Shown: piece by piece, positions 56,583-64,000 of the stretch
How positions within the stretch are numbered: the first letter of the stretch is position 1
Layout: every line of letters begins with the position of its first letter
Assembly: GCF_009755815.1 (NCBI RefSeq)
Contig: NZ_WRPK01000001.1
Location: 992,001-1,056,000, forward strand
Direction of reading: 5' to 3'
Source of the DNA: Flavisphingomonas formosensis
GTDB lineage: Bacteria; Pseudomonadota; Alphaproteobacteria; Sphingomonadales; Sphingomonadaceae
Length of the DNA stretch: 64,000 nt
Notes under the pieces: generated by a model
The model's database searches: none
What the model was told of the DNA's origin: nothing
The model's input: the letters and a program-made list of their open reading frames with translations, nothing else
Made by a program: the position numbers and the translations under genes

Positions 56583-59096
56583 TCAATACCTTACCACCGG
56601 GTCATAGAGTGATCCATAGGGATATCGTGTAGACCATTCCGGATTCATATCCGGATAGGTCGCATTCTGAATTGGTTTGTTGATGCGCAATAGGGCAGCC
56701 TCACCCCATGTCTCCGGAACGATTCCTTTCTCCATCAAGGAGGCTTGCCTGATCGGGTCGGTGATAGGATTATGAAAACCTCGAACATTCGCTTGAACAT
56801 TAATTCCGGATATCCTGGCAGCTAGAACGCGAGTGTTGTCAATCGTTGCGAGTGTTCCATCGGGCATGGATACAACGTCGATCGGTTTGCCGGTCCACCC
56901 GCTCTTTCGCATGCTTTTAACCAAGCTATTTAGGTTATAATCTGCACCCATCTTTTGGAATGATACTGAGCTTTGAGTGAAGCTTATCGTCGTGGGGTCC
57001 AATGATTGGACCCACATTTTCTCCGAGGACCAGTTTTTCAATTCACGGGCAACGCGATACTCGCCATAGCCGGTGGCTAAGCCGGCGATCGTTCCGGCCG
57101 CTTCGCCGATGCCTTGGCTGCGTGCGTCCAGGGTCGCAAGCACGCCGTGCTTATCGAGTATGTCCTTCGTGTCGTGATGTTGGTCCGCGATCGCGCGGCC
57201 GGTGCGCTTCGCGAGTGACAGGGTATCGCCGAGGACGTCGGCCTGCCCCATCTGCGTGCGTTCATAGTAATTATTGGCCGCGACCAGCGGATCATAGAGG
57301 TTGTGCAGGCTGAAATCGCCGATACGATTTGCGTCGCCGTTCACATCGTTGATCGTGCCGAGGACCAGATTGCCGGCCGCCCGATATGGAAGCTCGGTTA
57401 CGGTCCCCACGGCGCCCGTGCTGAAACGGCCAAATCCCACCATTCCCGCTTCGACGGGATGCGCAGCATTGTAATCGGACAGATAGTCGAGCAGCTTGTC
57501 GCCGACCGCCGCGCAATCGGGGCATTGCAGCTCTCCGGTCGCGGGATCCCTGGCCTTGCCGAACGCGCGAATCTGGAGAATGGCCTTGGTCTTGTCGACG
57601 CCGGTGTCGAAGAAGGATCCCGACAGCTCATTCTCGATCTGCCGGGTGAACGGATCCACGCCGCCCAACGCCTCGATCGCCTTCTGGGCATAGCCGGGCA
57701 GGTCGGGTGCCAGCTTTGGCTGCTCCTCCGCTATGCTTTTGAACAAGGCGGTGAAGGGCGTGGGCTTTTCACCCGGGCCAGCGCTGCGCGTCGTGATCCC
57801 GCCGTTGGAAATCTGTCCGCCCGTGGGCTTCTGAGGATCGGTGGGCCGAGCGCCGGGATCGGGATGGAGAGCGCCTTGCGCGGCGGCTATGCCTTGCGCC
57901 GACAAGGCGGCGAGAGCGGCATTCCTCCTCGCGATCATGTCGGGCGTCAGCGCGATCGGCCCCGTCGCCAGGACCGCCGGCCTTGCGGCATCGGCCGATG
58001 CATCGCGCCACCCGCCTCGTTGCCAGCCATCCACCTGCCGCCAGTCCCGCAGCGGCAGCTTGCCCCACGCCTGCCGCACGTCGGCGACATCGAGCCTGCC
58101 CTGCCGCGCCTTGTCCGCCAGGCTCCGGAACAGTGCCGGATCGGGGTCGGGATCGCGGCCGCGCCGGTTCGCCGCGATCGCCGCGCCGATCCCGGCCTGA
58201 TGCTCCGGCGGCAGCCGCACATGGTCCGCCGGCGGGATGGCGCGCAGCGAGACGGCGCTCGGATCGAGCACTTTCGCCCAGGACCGGTCGATGACCGCCC
58301 GGGTCTCCGCATCGGGCGCCGCCGCAGCGGTCGCATCGGGCCGGCCGGACAAGGCGAGGGGGCCTGCGTCCTGCTCCGCCGCATAGGGCCGCAGCCAGCC
58401 GTCGAGCCGCTCCGTCGTCGCCGGATCGAACAGGCCGCGATGCCAGTCGACCCAGCTTCGCGCGCGCTGCGGATCATGCGCGACGAGATGGTTCGCGGCG
58501 TCGGCGCGCGCCTTGTTCAGCGCCTCGGCCTCGGCCGTCCCCGCCGCGTCGGCATCGAGCCCCAGGCGACGGCCGCGCCCACGGATCTCGCCGATCAGCC
58601 GCTGCTCGCCTTCCGCCACCGCGCGCGCATCGCCCAGCCGCGCGCCGCGAACGATCGCACCCTGCGCCAGATCCTGCCGGCGCTGCGACTCCGCCTCGTT
58701 GAACGCCTGCGCCGCGCGCGTCGCATGGGCGCTCGCTTCATTCTGCCAGGCGCCGCGGCGCAGCGCCGCGATCTCGCCATACAGGCGCCGCTGCCGGTCA
58801 TTCTCCAGCGAGGCCAGCGGCCGGCTGAGCGTCTCGTCCAGCGCCTGCCGGATATCCTGCCAGCGCCGCGCCGCCGTCTCGCCCTGCGAGGCGAACCAGG
58901 GCGCGGACACCGCCTTCCAGCCGGACACCAGATCCGCATCCGCCTGGCGCACCCGCACTTCGTCGCGATGCAGCTGCAGCGGATCGTCATCGTCCGGCGG
59001 CGTCGCGCCGCTGAGGAGGGAAGGGCCATCCGCCGCGCCGGGCGGATCGGCCCAGACGACCGGATAATCGGAATCGGGGAGCGGGACTCTCATCAT
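56583..59096 (-). CDS. polymorphic toxin: phage-virion-like N-terminus, ParB-like C-terminal toxin
   Basis: An 837-residue protein. Residues 1-200 are homologous to the N-terminus of the lysozyme-bearing protein at 49414 (shared pieces include AFNEAESQRRQD, ARLGDARAVAEGEQ, YPVVWAD). A Pro/Gly-rich middle and a helical part (GKARDPATGELQCPDCAAVG) follow. Residues about 704-837 form a ParB-like nuclease toxin domain: GWTGKPIDVVSMPDGTLATI and DNTRVLAARISGI, ending in TWGEAALLRI and YPYGSLYDP. The domain is found as a toxin tip in many polymorphic toxins. An immunity-like gene follows 1 nt downstream. No signal peptide; delivery by a phage-like route is inferred. Confidence 0.85.
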   Translation of the reverse strand: MMRVPLPDSDYPVVWADPPGAADGPSLLSGATPPDDDDPLQLHRDEVRVRQADADLVSGWKAVSAPWFASQGETAARRWQDIRQALDETLSRPLASLENDRQRRLYGEIAALRRGAWQNEASAHATRAAQAFNEAESQRRQDLAQGAIVRGARLGDARAVAEGEQRLIGEIRGRGRRLGLDADAAGTAEAEALNKARADAANHLVAHDPQRARSWVDWHRGLFDPATTERLDGWLRPYAAEQDAGPLALSGRPDATAAAAPDAETRAVIDRSWAKVLDPSAVSLRAIPPADHVRLPPEHQAGIGAAIAANRRGRDPDPDPALFRSLADKARQGRLDVADVRQAWGKLPLRDWRQVDGWQRGGWRDASADAARPAVLATGPIALTPDMIARRNAALAALSAQGIAAAQGALHPDPGARPTDPQKPTGGQISNGGITTRSAGPGEKPTPFTALFKSIAEEQPKLAPDLPGYAQKAIEALGGVDPFTRQIENELSGSFFDTGVDKTKAILQIRAFGKARDPATGELQCPDCAAVGDKLLDYLSDYNAAHPVEAGMVGFGRFSTGAVGTVTELPYRAAGNLVLGTINDVNGDANRIGDFSLHNLYDPLVAANNYYERTQMGQADVLGDTLSLAKRTGRAIADQHHDTKDILDKHGVLATLDARSQGIGEAAGTIAGLATGYGEYRVARELKNWSSEKMWVQSLDPTTISFTQSSVSFQKMGADYNLNSLVKSMRKSGWTGKPIDVVSMPDGTLATIDNTRVLAARISGINVQANVRGFHNPITDPIRQASLMEKGIVPETWGEAALLRINKPIQNATYPDMNPEWSTRYPYGSLYDPVVRY

Positions 59097-59169
59097 CCCC
59101 CAGCCGTCTCATCATGTCGGGGAATGCCGAAAGGGAGGGCGGGAGAGGCGTCCGCTCAGCGCTGCGGCG

Positions 59170-59556
59170 CTATCCCTCCAGCCGCGCGAGGATCGGGCAA
59201 TCCGGCCGCGCATCGCCGCGGCACCGCTCGGCGAGGTCGATCAAGGTCGCCCGCATCGCCTCGAGTTGCGCGGCCTTGCGCCCCAGCATCTCGGCCCGCG
59301 CCAGCGCGAGCGCCTTCACATCCGCGCTCGCCCGCCCGCGATCGGACCAGAGCGAGAGCAGCTCGCCTATCTCCCCGATCGGAAAGCCGAGATCGCGGGC
59401 ATTGGCGATGAAGCGCAGGCGATGCACGTCCGCCTCGGCATAATCGCGATAGCCGCTCTCCCGCCGCGCCGGCGCCGGGATCAGCCCGATCGTCTCATAA
59501 TGGCGGATCATCCGCTGCGAGACCCCGCTCGCCTCCGCCGCCTGCCCGATGTTCAT
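59170..59556 (-). CDS. cueR: CueR-type copper-sensing MerR regulator
   Basis: A 128-residue MerR regulator. The N-terminus has the HTH and wing (MNIGQAAEASGVSQRMIRHYE, GYRDYAEADVHRLRFIANAR). The metal ligands sit at Cys112 and Cys120 with Pro121 (ERCRGDARPDCPILA), the exact Cys positions that define CueR for monovalent copper. It activates copper export genes by twisting their promoters. The copA-like gene is on the same strand upstream (59740-62130) with a REP pair between, so cueR follows copA. Confidence 0.92.
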   Translation of the reverse strand: MNIGQAAEASGVSQRMIRHYETIGLIPAPARRESGYRDYAEADVHRLRFIANARDLGFPIGEIGELLSLWSDRGRASADVKALALARAEMLGRKAAQLEAMRATLIDLAERCRGDARPDCPILARLEG

Positions 59557-59577
59557 GCGAATCTCCTTTTCGTCCCC

Positions 59578-59731
59578 TTCTCATCCTCCCCCGAAGGGGG
59601 AGGGGGACCGTCCGAAGGACGGTGGAGGGGTTCCGCTCACCTCATGCACGCGGCCTGTTGCCGGCCGAAGCCCCTCCACCATGCTTCGCATGGTCCCCCT
59701 CCCCGTTCCGGGGAGGATGAGAAGGGGAGAA
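59578..59731. repeat. REP-like palindrome pair between copA and cueR
   Basis: Left unit TCATCCTCCCCCGAAGGGGGAGGGGGACC joined to GGTGGAGGGG and right unit CCCCTCCACCATGCTTCGCA then TGGTCCCCCTCCCCGTTCCGGGGAGGATGAG are inverted. Same family as 25340-25486 and 32297-32457. It fills the gap between the copper ATPase stop and the cueR start, so the two genes have probably separate promoters or the unit stops there. Confidence 0.8.
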
Positions 59732-59739
59732 TGAATCCC

Positions 59740-62130
59740 TCAAACATCCACCCGATTCAGCCTGAGCGCATTGCCCACCACGCTCACCGAGGACAGCGCC
59801 ATCGCCGCCGCCGCGATCACCGGCGAGAGGGTGATCCCCGCCACCGGATAGAGCAGCCCCGCCGCGATCGGCACGCCCGCCGCATTGTAGACGAAGGCGA
59901 AGAGCAGATTCTGCCTTATGTTGCGCATCGTCGCCCGGCTCAGCCGCCGCGCCCGCGCGATGCCGGTCAGGTCGCCCTTCAGCAGCGTCACGCCCGCGCT
60001 CTCGATCGCGACGTCGGTGCCCGTGCCCATCGCGATGCCGACATCCGCCGCGGCCAGCGCCGGCGCGTCGTTGACGCCGTCGCCCGCCATCGCGACGCGC
60101 CGCCCCTCGGCGCGCAGCCGCTCGACCACCGCGCTCTTCGCCTCGGGCAGCACCTCCGCCTCCACCTCGGCGATGCCCAGCCGCCGCGCCACCGCCTCGG
60201 CCGTCACGCGATTGTCGCCGGTCAGCATCACCACGCGCACGCCCTCGGCCCGGAGCGCCGCCAGCGCGTCCGGCGTCGTCGCCTTCACCGGATCGGCGAT
60301 GGCGATCACGCCGGCCACCGCCGCATCCACCGCCACGAATACCGCGCTCGCCCCGTCGGCACGCAGCGCATCGGCCTCGCCGGCCAGCGCGCCCACATCG
60401 ATGCCGCATTCCGCCAGCCACGCCGCATTGCCGATCCGCACGCGCCGCCCCTCGACGATCGCCTCCGCGCCCTTGCCGCTCGGCGAGGCGAAGTCCGTCG
60501 CCGCCGCCGGCGCGATGCCGCGCGCCGCCGCTTCCGCCACGATCGCGTCGGCCAGCGGATGCTCGGACGCGCGCTCCACGCTCGCCGCCAGCCGCAGCAA
60601 CTCCTCCTCGTCCCATCCTTCCGCGACGACGATCCGCGTCACCGCCGGCCGCCCCTCGGTCAAGGTGCCGGTCTTGTCGACCACGATCGTGTCGATCGCC
60701 TCCATCCGCTCCAGCGCCTCGGCGTTCCTGATCAGCACGCCCGATCCCGCGCCGCGCCCGATGCCGACCATGATCGACATCGGCGTCGCGAGGCCGAGCG
60801 CGCAGGGGCAGGCGATGATCAGCACGGAGACGGCGGCGATCAGCGCATGGGCGAAGCGCGGCTCCGGCCCCCACAGCATCCACCCGGCAAAGGCCGTCGC
60901 CGCCACCGCCAGCACGGCAGGCACGAACCAGCCCGCCACCCGGTCCGCCAGCCGCTGGATCGGCGCGCGCGATCGCTGCGCCTCGGCCACCATCTGCACG
61001 ATGCGCGCCAGCATCGTCTCGCGCCCCACCTTCTCGGCGCGGATGACGAGCGCGCCGCTGCGGTTGATCGTGCCGCCGATCACCGCGTCGCCCGGCCCCT
61101 TGGATACGGGCAGGGATTCGCCCGTCACCATCGCCTCGTCGATCGCCGAGCGCCCGTCCTCCACCACGCCGTCCACCGGCACCGCCTCGCCCGGCCGCAC
61201 GCGCAGCCGATCGCCGACCGCTATCGTATCGACCGGCACCTCCTCATCGCCGCCGTCCGCCGCGATCCGCCGCGCCGTGCGGGGCGCGAGGCCGAGCAGC
61301 GCCTTGAGCGCGCCCGACGTCCGCTCCCGCGCGCTGAGCTCGAGCAGCTGGCCGAGCAGCACCAGCACGGTGATCACCGCCGCCGCCTCGAAATAGCCGG
61401 GCACGCTGCCGTCCATGCCCCGCATCGCCGGCGGGAACAGCCCCGGCGCCAGCACCGCGACCATCGAATAGCCCCAGGCGACGAGCGTCCCCATCGCGAT
61501 CAGCGTGAACATGTTGAGGTTGCGGCTCGTCACCGAGGCCCAGCCGCGCACCAGGAAGGGCCAGCCCGCCCACAGCACGACCGGGCTCGCCAGCACCATC
61601 TGGATCCAGCCGGAGAGGCGCGGGCTCACGAGATGATGCAGCGCCGGCACCATATGCCCGCCCATCTCCAGCACGAACACCGGCAGCGCGAGCGCCAGGC
61701 CGATCCGGAAGCGCCGCCCCATGTCGATCAGCTCTTCATTCGGCCCCGCATCCAGGCTCGGCGCCTCGGGCTCCAGCGCCATGCCGCAGATCGGGCAGGC
61801 GCCGGGATGGTCCTGGCGGATCTCCGGATGCATCGGGCACGTCCACATCGCCCCCTCCGGCACCGGCTCGGCCGCGCGCGGCTCCCCCAGATAGCGCCCA
61901 GGATCCGCGACGAACTTCGCCCGGCACCCGGCGGAGCAGAAATGATAGCTTGCCCCGTCATGCTCGGCATGATGCGCGGTCCTGGCCGGATCGACGCTCA
62001 TCCCGCACACCGGATCCGTCACCGTCGCCGCCGCGCCGCCGCCACCCCCGCCGCCGCCGTTTCCGCCGCAACAGCCATGGCCCTGGGCCGGTGCGGCCGG
62101 GGAAGGGGAATGATGATGCTCCTGCGCCAC
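59740..62130 (-). CDS. copA: copper-transporting P1B-type ATPase with YHS and HMBD domains
   Basis: A 796-residue heavy-metal P-type ATPase. Instead of ferredoxin-like HMA domains it has, in order: a His/Gly-rich start, a YHS domain ([32 protein letters not shown]), a Cys/Met heavy-metal-binding domain ([20 protein letters not shown]) and the membrane part. Catalytic motifs are all there: TGE in [20 protein letters not shown] in the membrane metal site, DKTGTLTEG with the phosphorylated Asp, HPLADAIV, and [11 protein letters not shown]. It exports Cu(I) from the cytoplasm. CueR follows on the same strand, which supports a copper role. Confidence 0.95.
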   Translation of the reverse strand: MAQEHHHSPSPAAPAQGHGCCGGNGGGGGGGGAAATVTDPVCGMSVDPARTAHHAEHDGASYHFCSAGCRAKFVADPGRYLGEPRAAEPVPEGAMWTCPMHPEIRQDHPGACPICGMALEPEAPSLDAGPNEELIDMGRRFRIGLALALPVFVLEMGGHMVPALHHLVSPRLSGWIQMVLASPVVLWAGWPFLVRGWASVTSRNLNMFTLIAMGTLVAWGYSMVAVLAPGLFPPAMRGMDGSVPGYFEAAAVITVLVLLGQLLELSARERTSGALKALLGLAPRTARRIAADGGDEEVPVDTIAVGDRLRVRPGEAVPVDGVVEDGRSAIDEAMVTGESLPVSKGPGDAVIGGTINRSGALVIRAEKVGRETMLARIVQMVAEAQRSRAPIQRLADRVAGWFVPAVLAVAATAFAGWMLWGPEPRFAHALIAAVSVLIIACPCALGLATPMSIMVGIGRGAGSGVLIRNAEALERMEAIDTIVVDKTGTLTEGRPAVTRIVVAEGWDEEELLRLAASVERASEHPLADAIVAEAAARGIAPAAATDFASPSGKGAEAIVEGRRVRIGNAAWLAECGIDVGALAGEADALRADGASAVFVAVDAAVAGVIAIADPVKATTPDALAALRAEGVRVVMLTGDNRVTAEAVARRLGIAEVEAEVLPEAKSAVVERLRAEGRRVAMAGDGVNDAPALAAADVGIAMGTGTDVAIESAGVTLLKGDLTGIARARRLSRATMRNIRQNLLFAFVYNAAGVPIAAGLLYPVAGITLSPVIAAAAMALSSVSVVGNALRLNRVDV

Positions 62131-62182
62131 GCGGCCGTCTCCTTGCTGACGCCGCCCGATATGGGGCCTGACACCATGTCAA

Positions 62183-62240
62183 GGTCAACCCCCTCATTTC
62201 CTCTCCCCGATGGGGAGAGGGTTAGGGAGGGGGCACCGGC
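62183..62240. repeat. single REP-like half element
   Basis: CCCCCTCATTTCCTCTCCCCGATGGGGAGAGGGTTAGGGAGGGGG, one palindrome of the REP family. It stands between the divergent copA and Mrr genes. Confidence 0.45.
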
Positions 62241-62334
62241 GAACGAGGGAGATCCAGACCGAATTCGACCCATCACCGGTTGATCCGCCGCCGCCCATCG
62301 CGCACAGACCGCCACGGAGCGCGAGGGGAAGAGG

Positions 62335-63255
62335 ATGGCGATACCGGATTATCAAAGCCTGATGCTGCCCGTTCTGCGGCTCGCCGCGCAAGGCCCCACC
62401 CGCGTACCCAAAGCTGCCGACCTCATCGCCGACCAGTACGGCCTCACCGAGGCCGAGCGCGAGGAGAAGCTGGCTAGCGGAAAGCAGCGCATCCTGCATA
62501 ACCGTCTCCATTGGGCGAAATTCTATCTGTCCAAGGCCGGTCTGATCGACAGCCTCGGCCATGGCCTGTTCGCTGCGAGCGAGGCGGGCAGGGCACTGCT
62601 CGCCACCAATCCCGCGACGATCACTGTCGAAACGCTGAAGGCCTATCCCGCCTTCGTTGCCTTCTACACGCCCTCCGCATCAACCAGCCCCGACGAAGAG
62701 CCCGCCGCCAAAGCCGCCGCAACGGCCTCCGCCACCCCGGAAGAACAGATCGACGCCGCCCACGCCGTCCTCCACGCCAAGCTCAAGGCCGATCTCCTCG
62801 ACCGCATCCTCGCCCAGAGCCCGGCCTTCTTCGAAGGCGTGATCGTCGACCTGCTTGTCGCCATGGGCTATGGCGGCTCCCACGAAAACGCCGCCCTCCG
62901 CCTCGGCAAATCGGGCGACAACGGCGTGGACGGCGTGATCGACGAAGACCGCCTCGGTCTCGACCGCATCTACGTCCAGGCCAAGCGCTACGCCGCCCAT
63001 GTCCCGGTCGGCCGGCCCGAGGTGCAGGGCTTCGTCGGCAGCCTCGTCGGCTTCGGCGCGACGAAGGGCGTCTTCGTCACCACCTCCACCTTCTCCAGCG
63101 GCGCCACCGACTATGTCCGCCACCTGCCGCAGCGCGTGATCCTGATCGGCGGCGCGCGGCTGACGGAGCTGATGGTCGAGCATGGCGTCGGCGTGCGGAC
63201 GAGCCGGAGCATCCTGGTGAAGCGGATCGATGAGGATTTCTTTGCGGAAGAGTGA
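62335..63255 (+). CDS. mrr: Mrr-family restriction endonuclease
   Basis: A 306-residue protein. The N-terminal winged-helix part (PDYQSLMLPVLRLAAQGPT, GLTEAEREEKLASGKQRILHNR, YLSKAGLIDSLGHG) and the C-terminal PD-(D/E)XK nuclease (FFEGVIVDLLVAMGYGGS, GDNGVDGVIDEDRLGLD, IYVQAKRYAA with the DX18-QAK pattern) are typical of Mrr, which cleaves methylated DNA. It is followed by a DNA methyltransferase start at 63553. A type IV restriction enzyme guarding against foreign methylated DNA is likely. Confidence 0.92.
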   Translation: MAIPDYQSLMLPVLRLAAQGPTRVPKAADLIADQYGLTEAEREEKLASGKQRILHNRLHWAKFYLSKAGLIDSLGHGLFAASEAGRALLATNPATITVETLKAYPAFVAFYTPSASTSPDEEPAAKAAATASATPEEQIDAAHAVLHAKLKADLLDRILAQSPAFFEGVIVDLLVAMGYGGSHENAALRLGKSGDNGVDGVIDEDRLGLDRIYVQAKRYAAHVPVGRPEVQGFVGSLVGFGATKGVFVTTSTFSSGATDYVRHLPQRVILIGGARLTELMVEHGVGVRTSRSILVKRIDEDFFAEE

Positions 63256-63552
63256 GGAACGATCGGGATCTGTGGACTGGCTGCATCTAGCCGTCCTAAA
63301 AACTGCAGGTTTCCGGCAGCCCATTTCGTCTGGCATTTCCGACCGCTGATGAGGAGCGATCGCTATCGACCAGAATGCGACGTTAGGTTGGACCGAACGA
63401 TCGGCCACCGGCGCGCCGAGCCGCGCGAGGAACACGGTGTGCGGACAATCCGAAGGCTCACGGAATTGACGGTGGATTGATAGCCCTGGCCGTTAGCGAT
63501 TCCTCGACCGGACGTACTTGCTCCCGCCCGCCATTTGTTCTTAGGAAGTTCC

Positions 63553-64000
63553 ATGTCTTTTTCCGCCCTCAGGACCGATGCCGGGCTCACCGTGGAGGAG
63601 GTTGCGTCACAGTTCGGCGTGAGCGTTGCCGAGGTGGCTGGATGGGAAAGCGGCAGCGCTCGCGCTCCTCAGTACGTCTGCCGCGCTCTTGACGTGCTGA
63701 CGCGTTTCAAACCGACGACGGAGCCTGGCAACGGTGCTGGCGTCACGCCCGGGGGCTCTCAATCGATGGTGAGTATGGGCCCCCAATCTCGCACAAAACA
63801 AAGTCGTCCTGACCGCCTGAGCGAAAGTCCCGTTCTGTCCAGCGCCTCCCTGATCAAATCCAAGAAGCGCGTCTCGGATCACGGCGAAGTGTTCACGCCG
63901 CCGTGGCTGGTCGAGAAGATGCTCAATCTAGTGCAGGGCGAGACCGAGCGGATCGACTCCCGCTTTCTGGAGCCGGCCTGCGGTAGCGGGAACTTCCTCG
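63553..64000 (+). CDS. partial: HTH plus N6-adenine DNA methyltransferase (runs off the window)
   Basis: At least 149 residues from the ATG at 63553 behind AGGAAG, cut by the right edge. The first 50 residues (LRTDAGLTVEEVASQFGVS, VAEVAGWESGSARAPQYVCRA) form an Xre-type HTH. Then a linker and, from about residue 110, KSKKRVSDHGEVFTPPWLV, FLEPACGSGNFL, the SAM-binding motif I of N6-adenine methyltransferases. An HTH fused to the methyltransferase suggests self-control of the gene. It lies about 300 bp after mrr. Confidence 0.8.
   Translation, partial: MSFSALRTDAGLTVEEVASQFGVSVAEVAGWESGSARAPQYVCRALDVLTRFKPTTEPGNGAGVTPGGSQSMVSMGPQSRTKQSRPDRLSESPVLSSASLIKSKKRVSDHGEVFTPPWLVEKMLNLVQGETERIDSRFLEPACGSGNFL

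Noticed and set aside
59266-62283. A plus-strand frame of about 1000 codons opposite the copper ATPase
   Set aside because: His/Arg-rich shadow of copA and its neighbour; no family sequence.
1-64000. tRNA, rRNA or CRISPR arrays
   Set aside because: I looked for conserved tRNA ends, rRNA blocks and repeated spacers and saw none; without a covariance search small RNAs cannot be excluded.

Overview
The window is high-GC DNA with Shine-Dalgarno starts, GTG/TTG starts and many 4-bp ATGA gene overlaps. Gene content (REP-like palindromes, a cspA-infA pair, many small conserved proteins, 3-ketosteroid-type catabolic enzymes, arsI-arsR-aqpS-arsC, a GTTC-N7-GTTC SOS box) fits an alphaproteobacterium, most likely a sphingomonad (Sphingomonas, Sphingobium, Rhizorhabdus group). 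I see no rRNA, tRNA or CRISPR array.

Layout. 0-7.3 kb: small envelope proteins, a UbiB-family kinase, an aldo/keto reductase, cspA with an infA-like gene, and a DUF2384 protein running into an antisense DUF6882 gene. 7.4-10.3 kb: overlapping trio of a thymidylate-kinase-like protein, a polysaccharide flippase and a CHAD-like protein. 10.4-15.6 kb: LLM oxidoreductase, nickel/cobalt dmeR-dmeF with a visible operator, an SOS-boxed small operon and an SDR. 15.7-20.1 kb: rubrerythrin/Fe-S protein/DUF3501 operon and a periplasmic trehalase. 20.2-29.6 kb: KstD-like flavoprotein, KshA-like Rieske oxygenase, two TetR regulators, an RNB ribonuclease, SDR, GlxA-type regulator, O-methyltransferase and MddA-like methyltransferase.

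29.7-34.4 kb: a short podovirus-type head module (cement protein, major capsid, scaffold, Bbp19-like, portal, small protein) with no terminase, tail or integrase, and with a REP pair inside it. 34.5-48.7 kb: L,D-transpeptidase, Crp/Fnr regulator, a lysozyme-inhibitor-like lipoprotein, an unknown 492-residue protein in lower-GC DNA, the arsenic operon, TerC, an AbrB/PIN toxin-antitoxin pair, a pentapeptide-repeat protein and small secreted proteins.

48.9-59.1 kb is the most unusual part. Two large proteins share a homologous N-terminal region of phage-virion character and even similar upstream DNA, but end in unrelated C-termini: a phage-type lysozyme (49.4 kb) and a ParB-like polymorphic toxin (56.6 kb) followed 1 nt later by a candidate immunity gene. 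Between them are a DUF1906/DUF2272 lysin, an Ala/Lys-rich protein, an orphan toxin tip with its own immunity-like gene, another orphan immunity-like gene and broken copies of a REP-associated transposase. This looks like a domesticated phage delivery protein turned into a polymorphic toxin locus that diversifies by swapping low-GC tips. 59.1-62.1 kb: CueR and a copper P-type ATPase. The right edge holds an Mrr-type nuclease and the start of an HTH-linked DNA methyltransferase, a probable defence locus.
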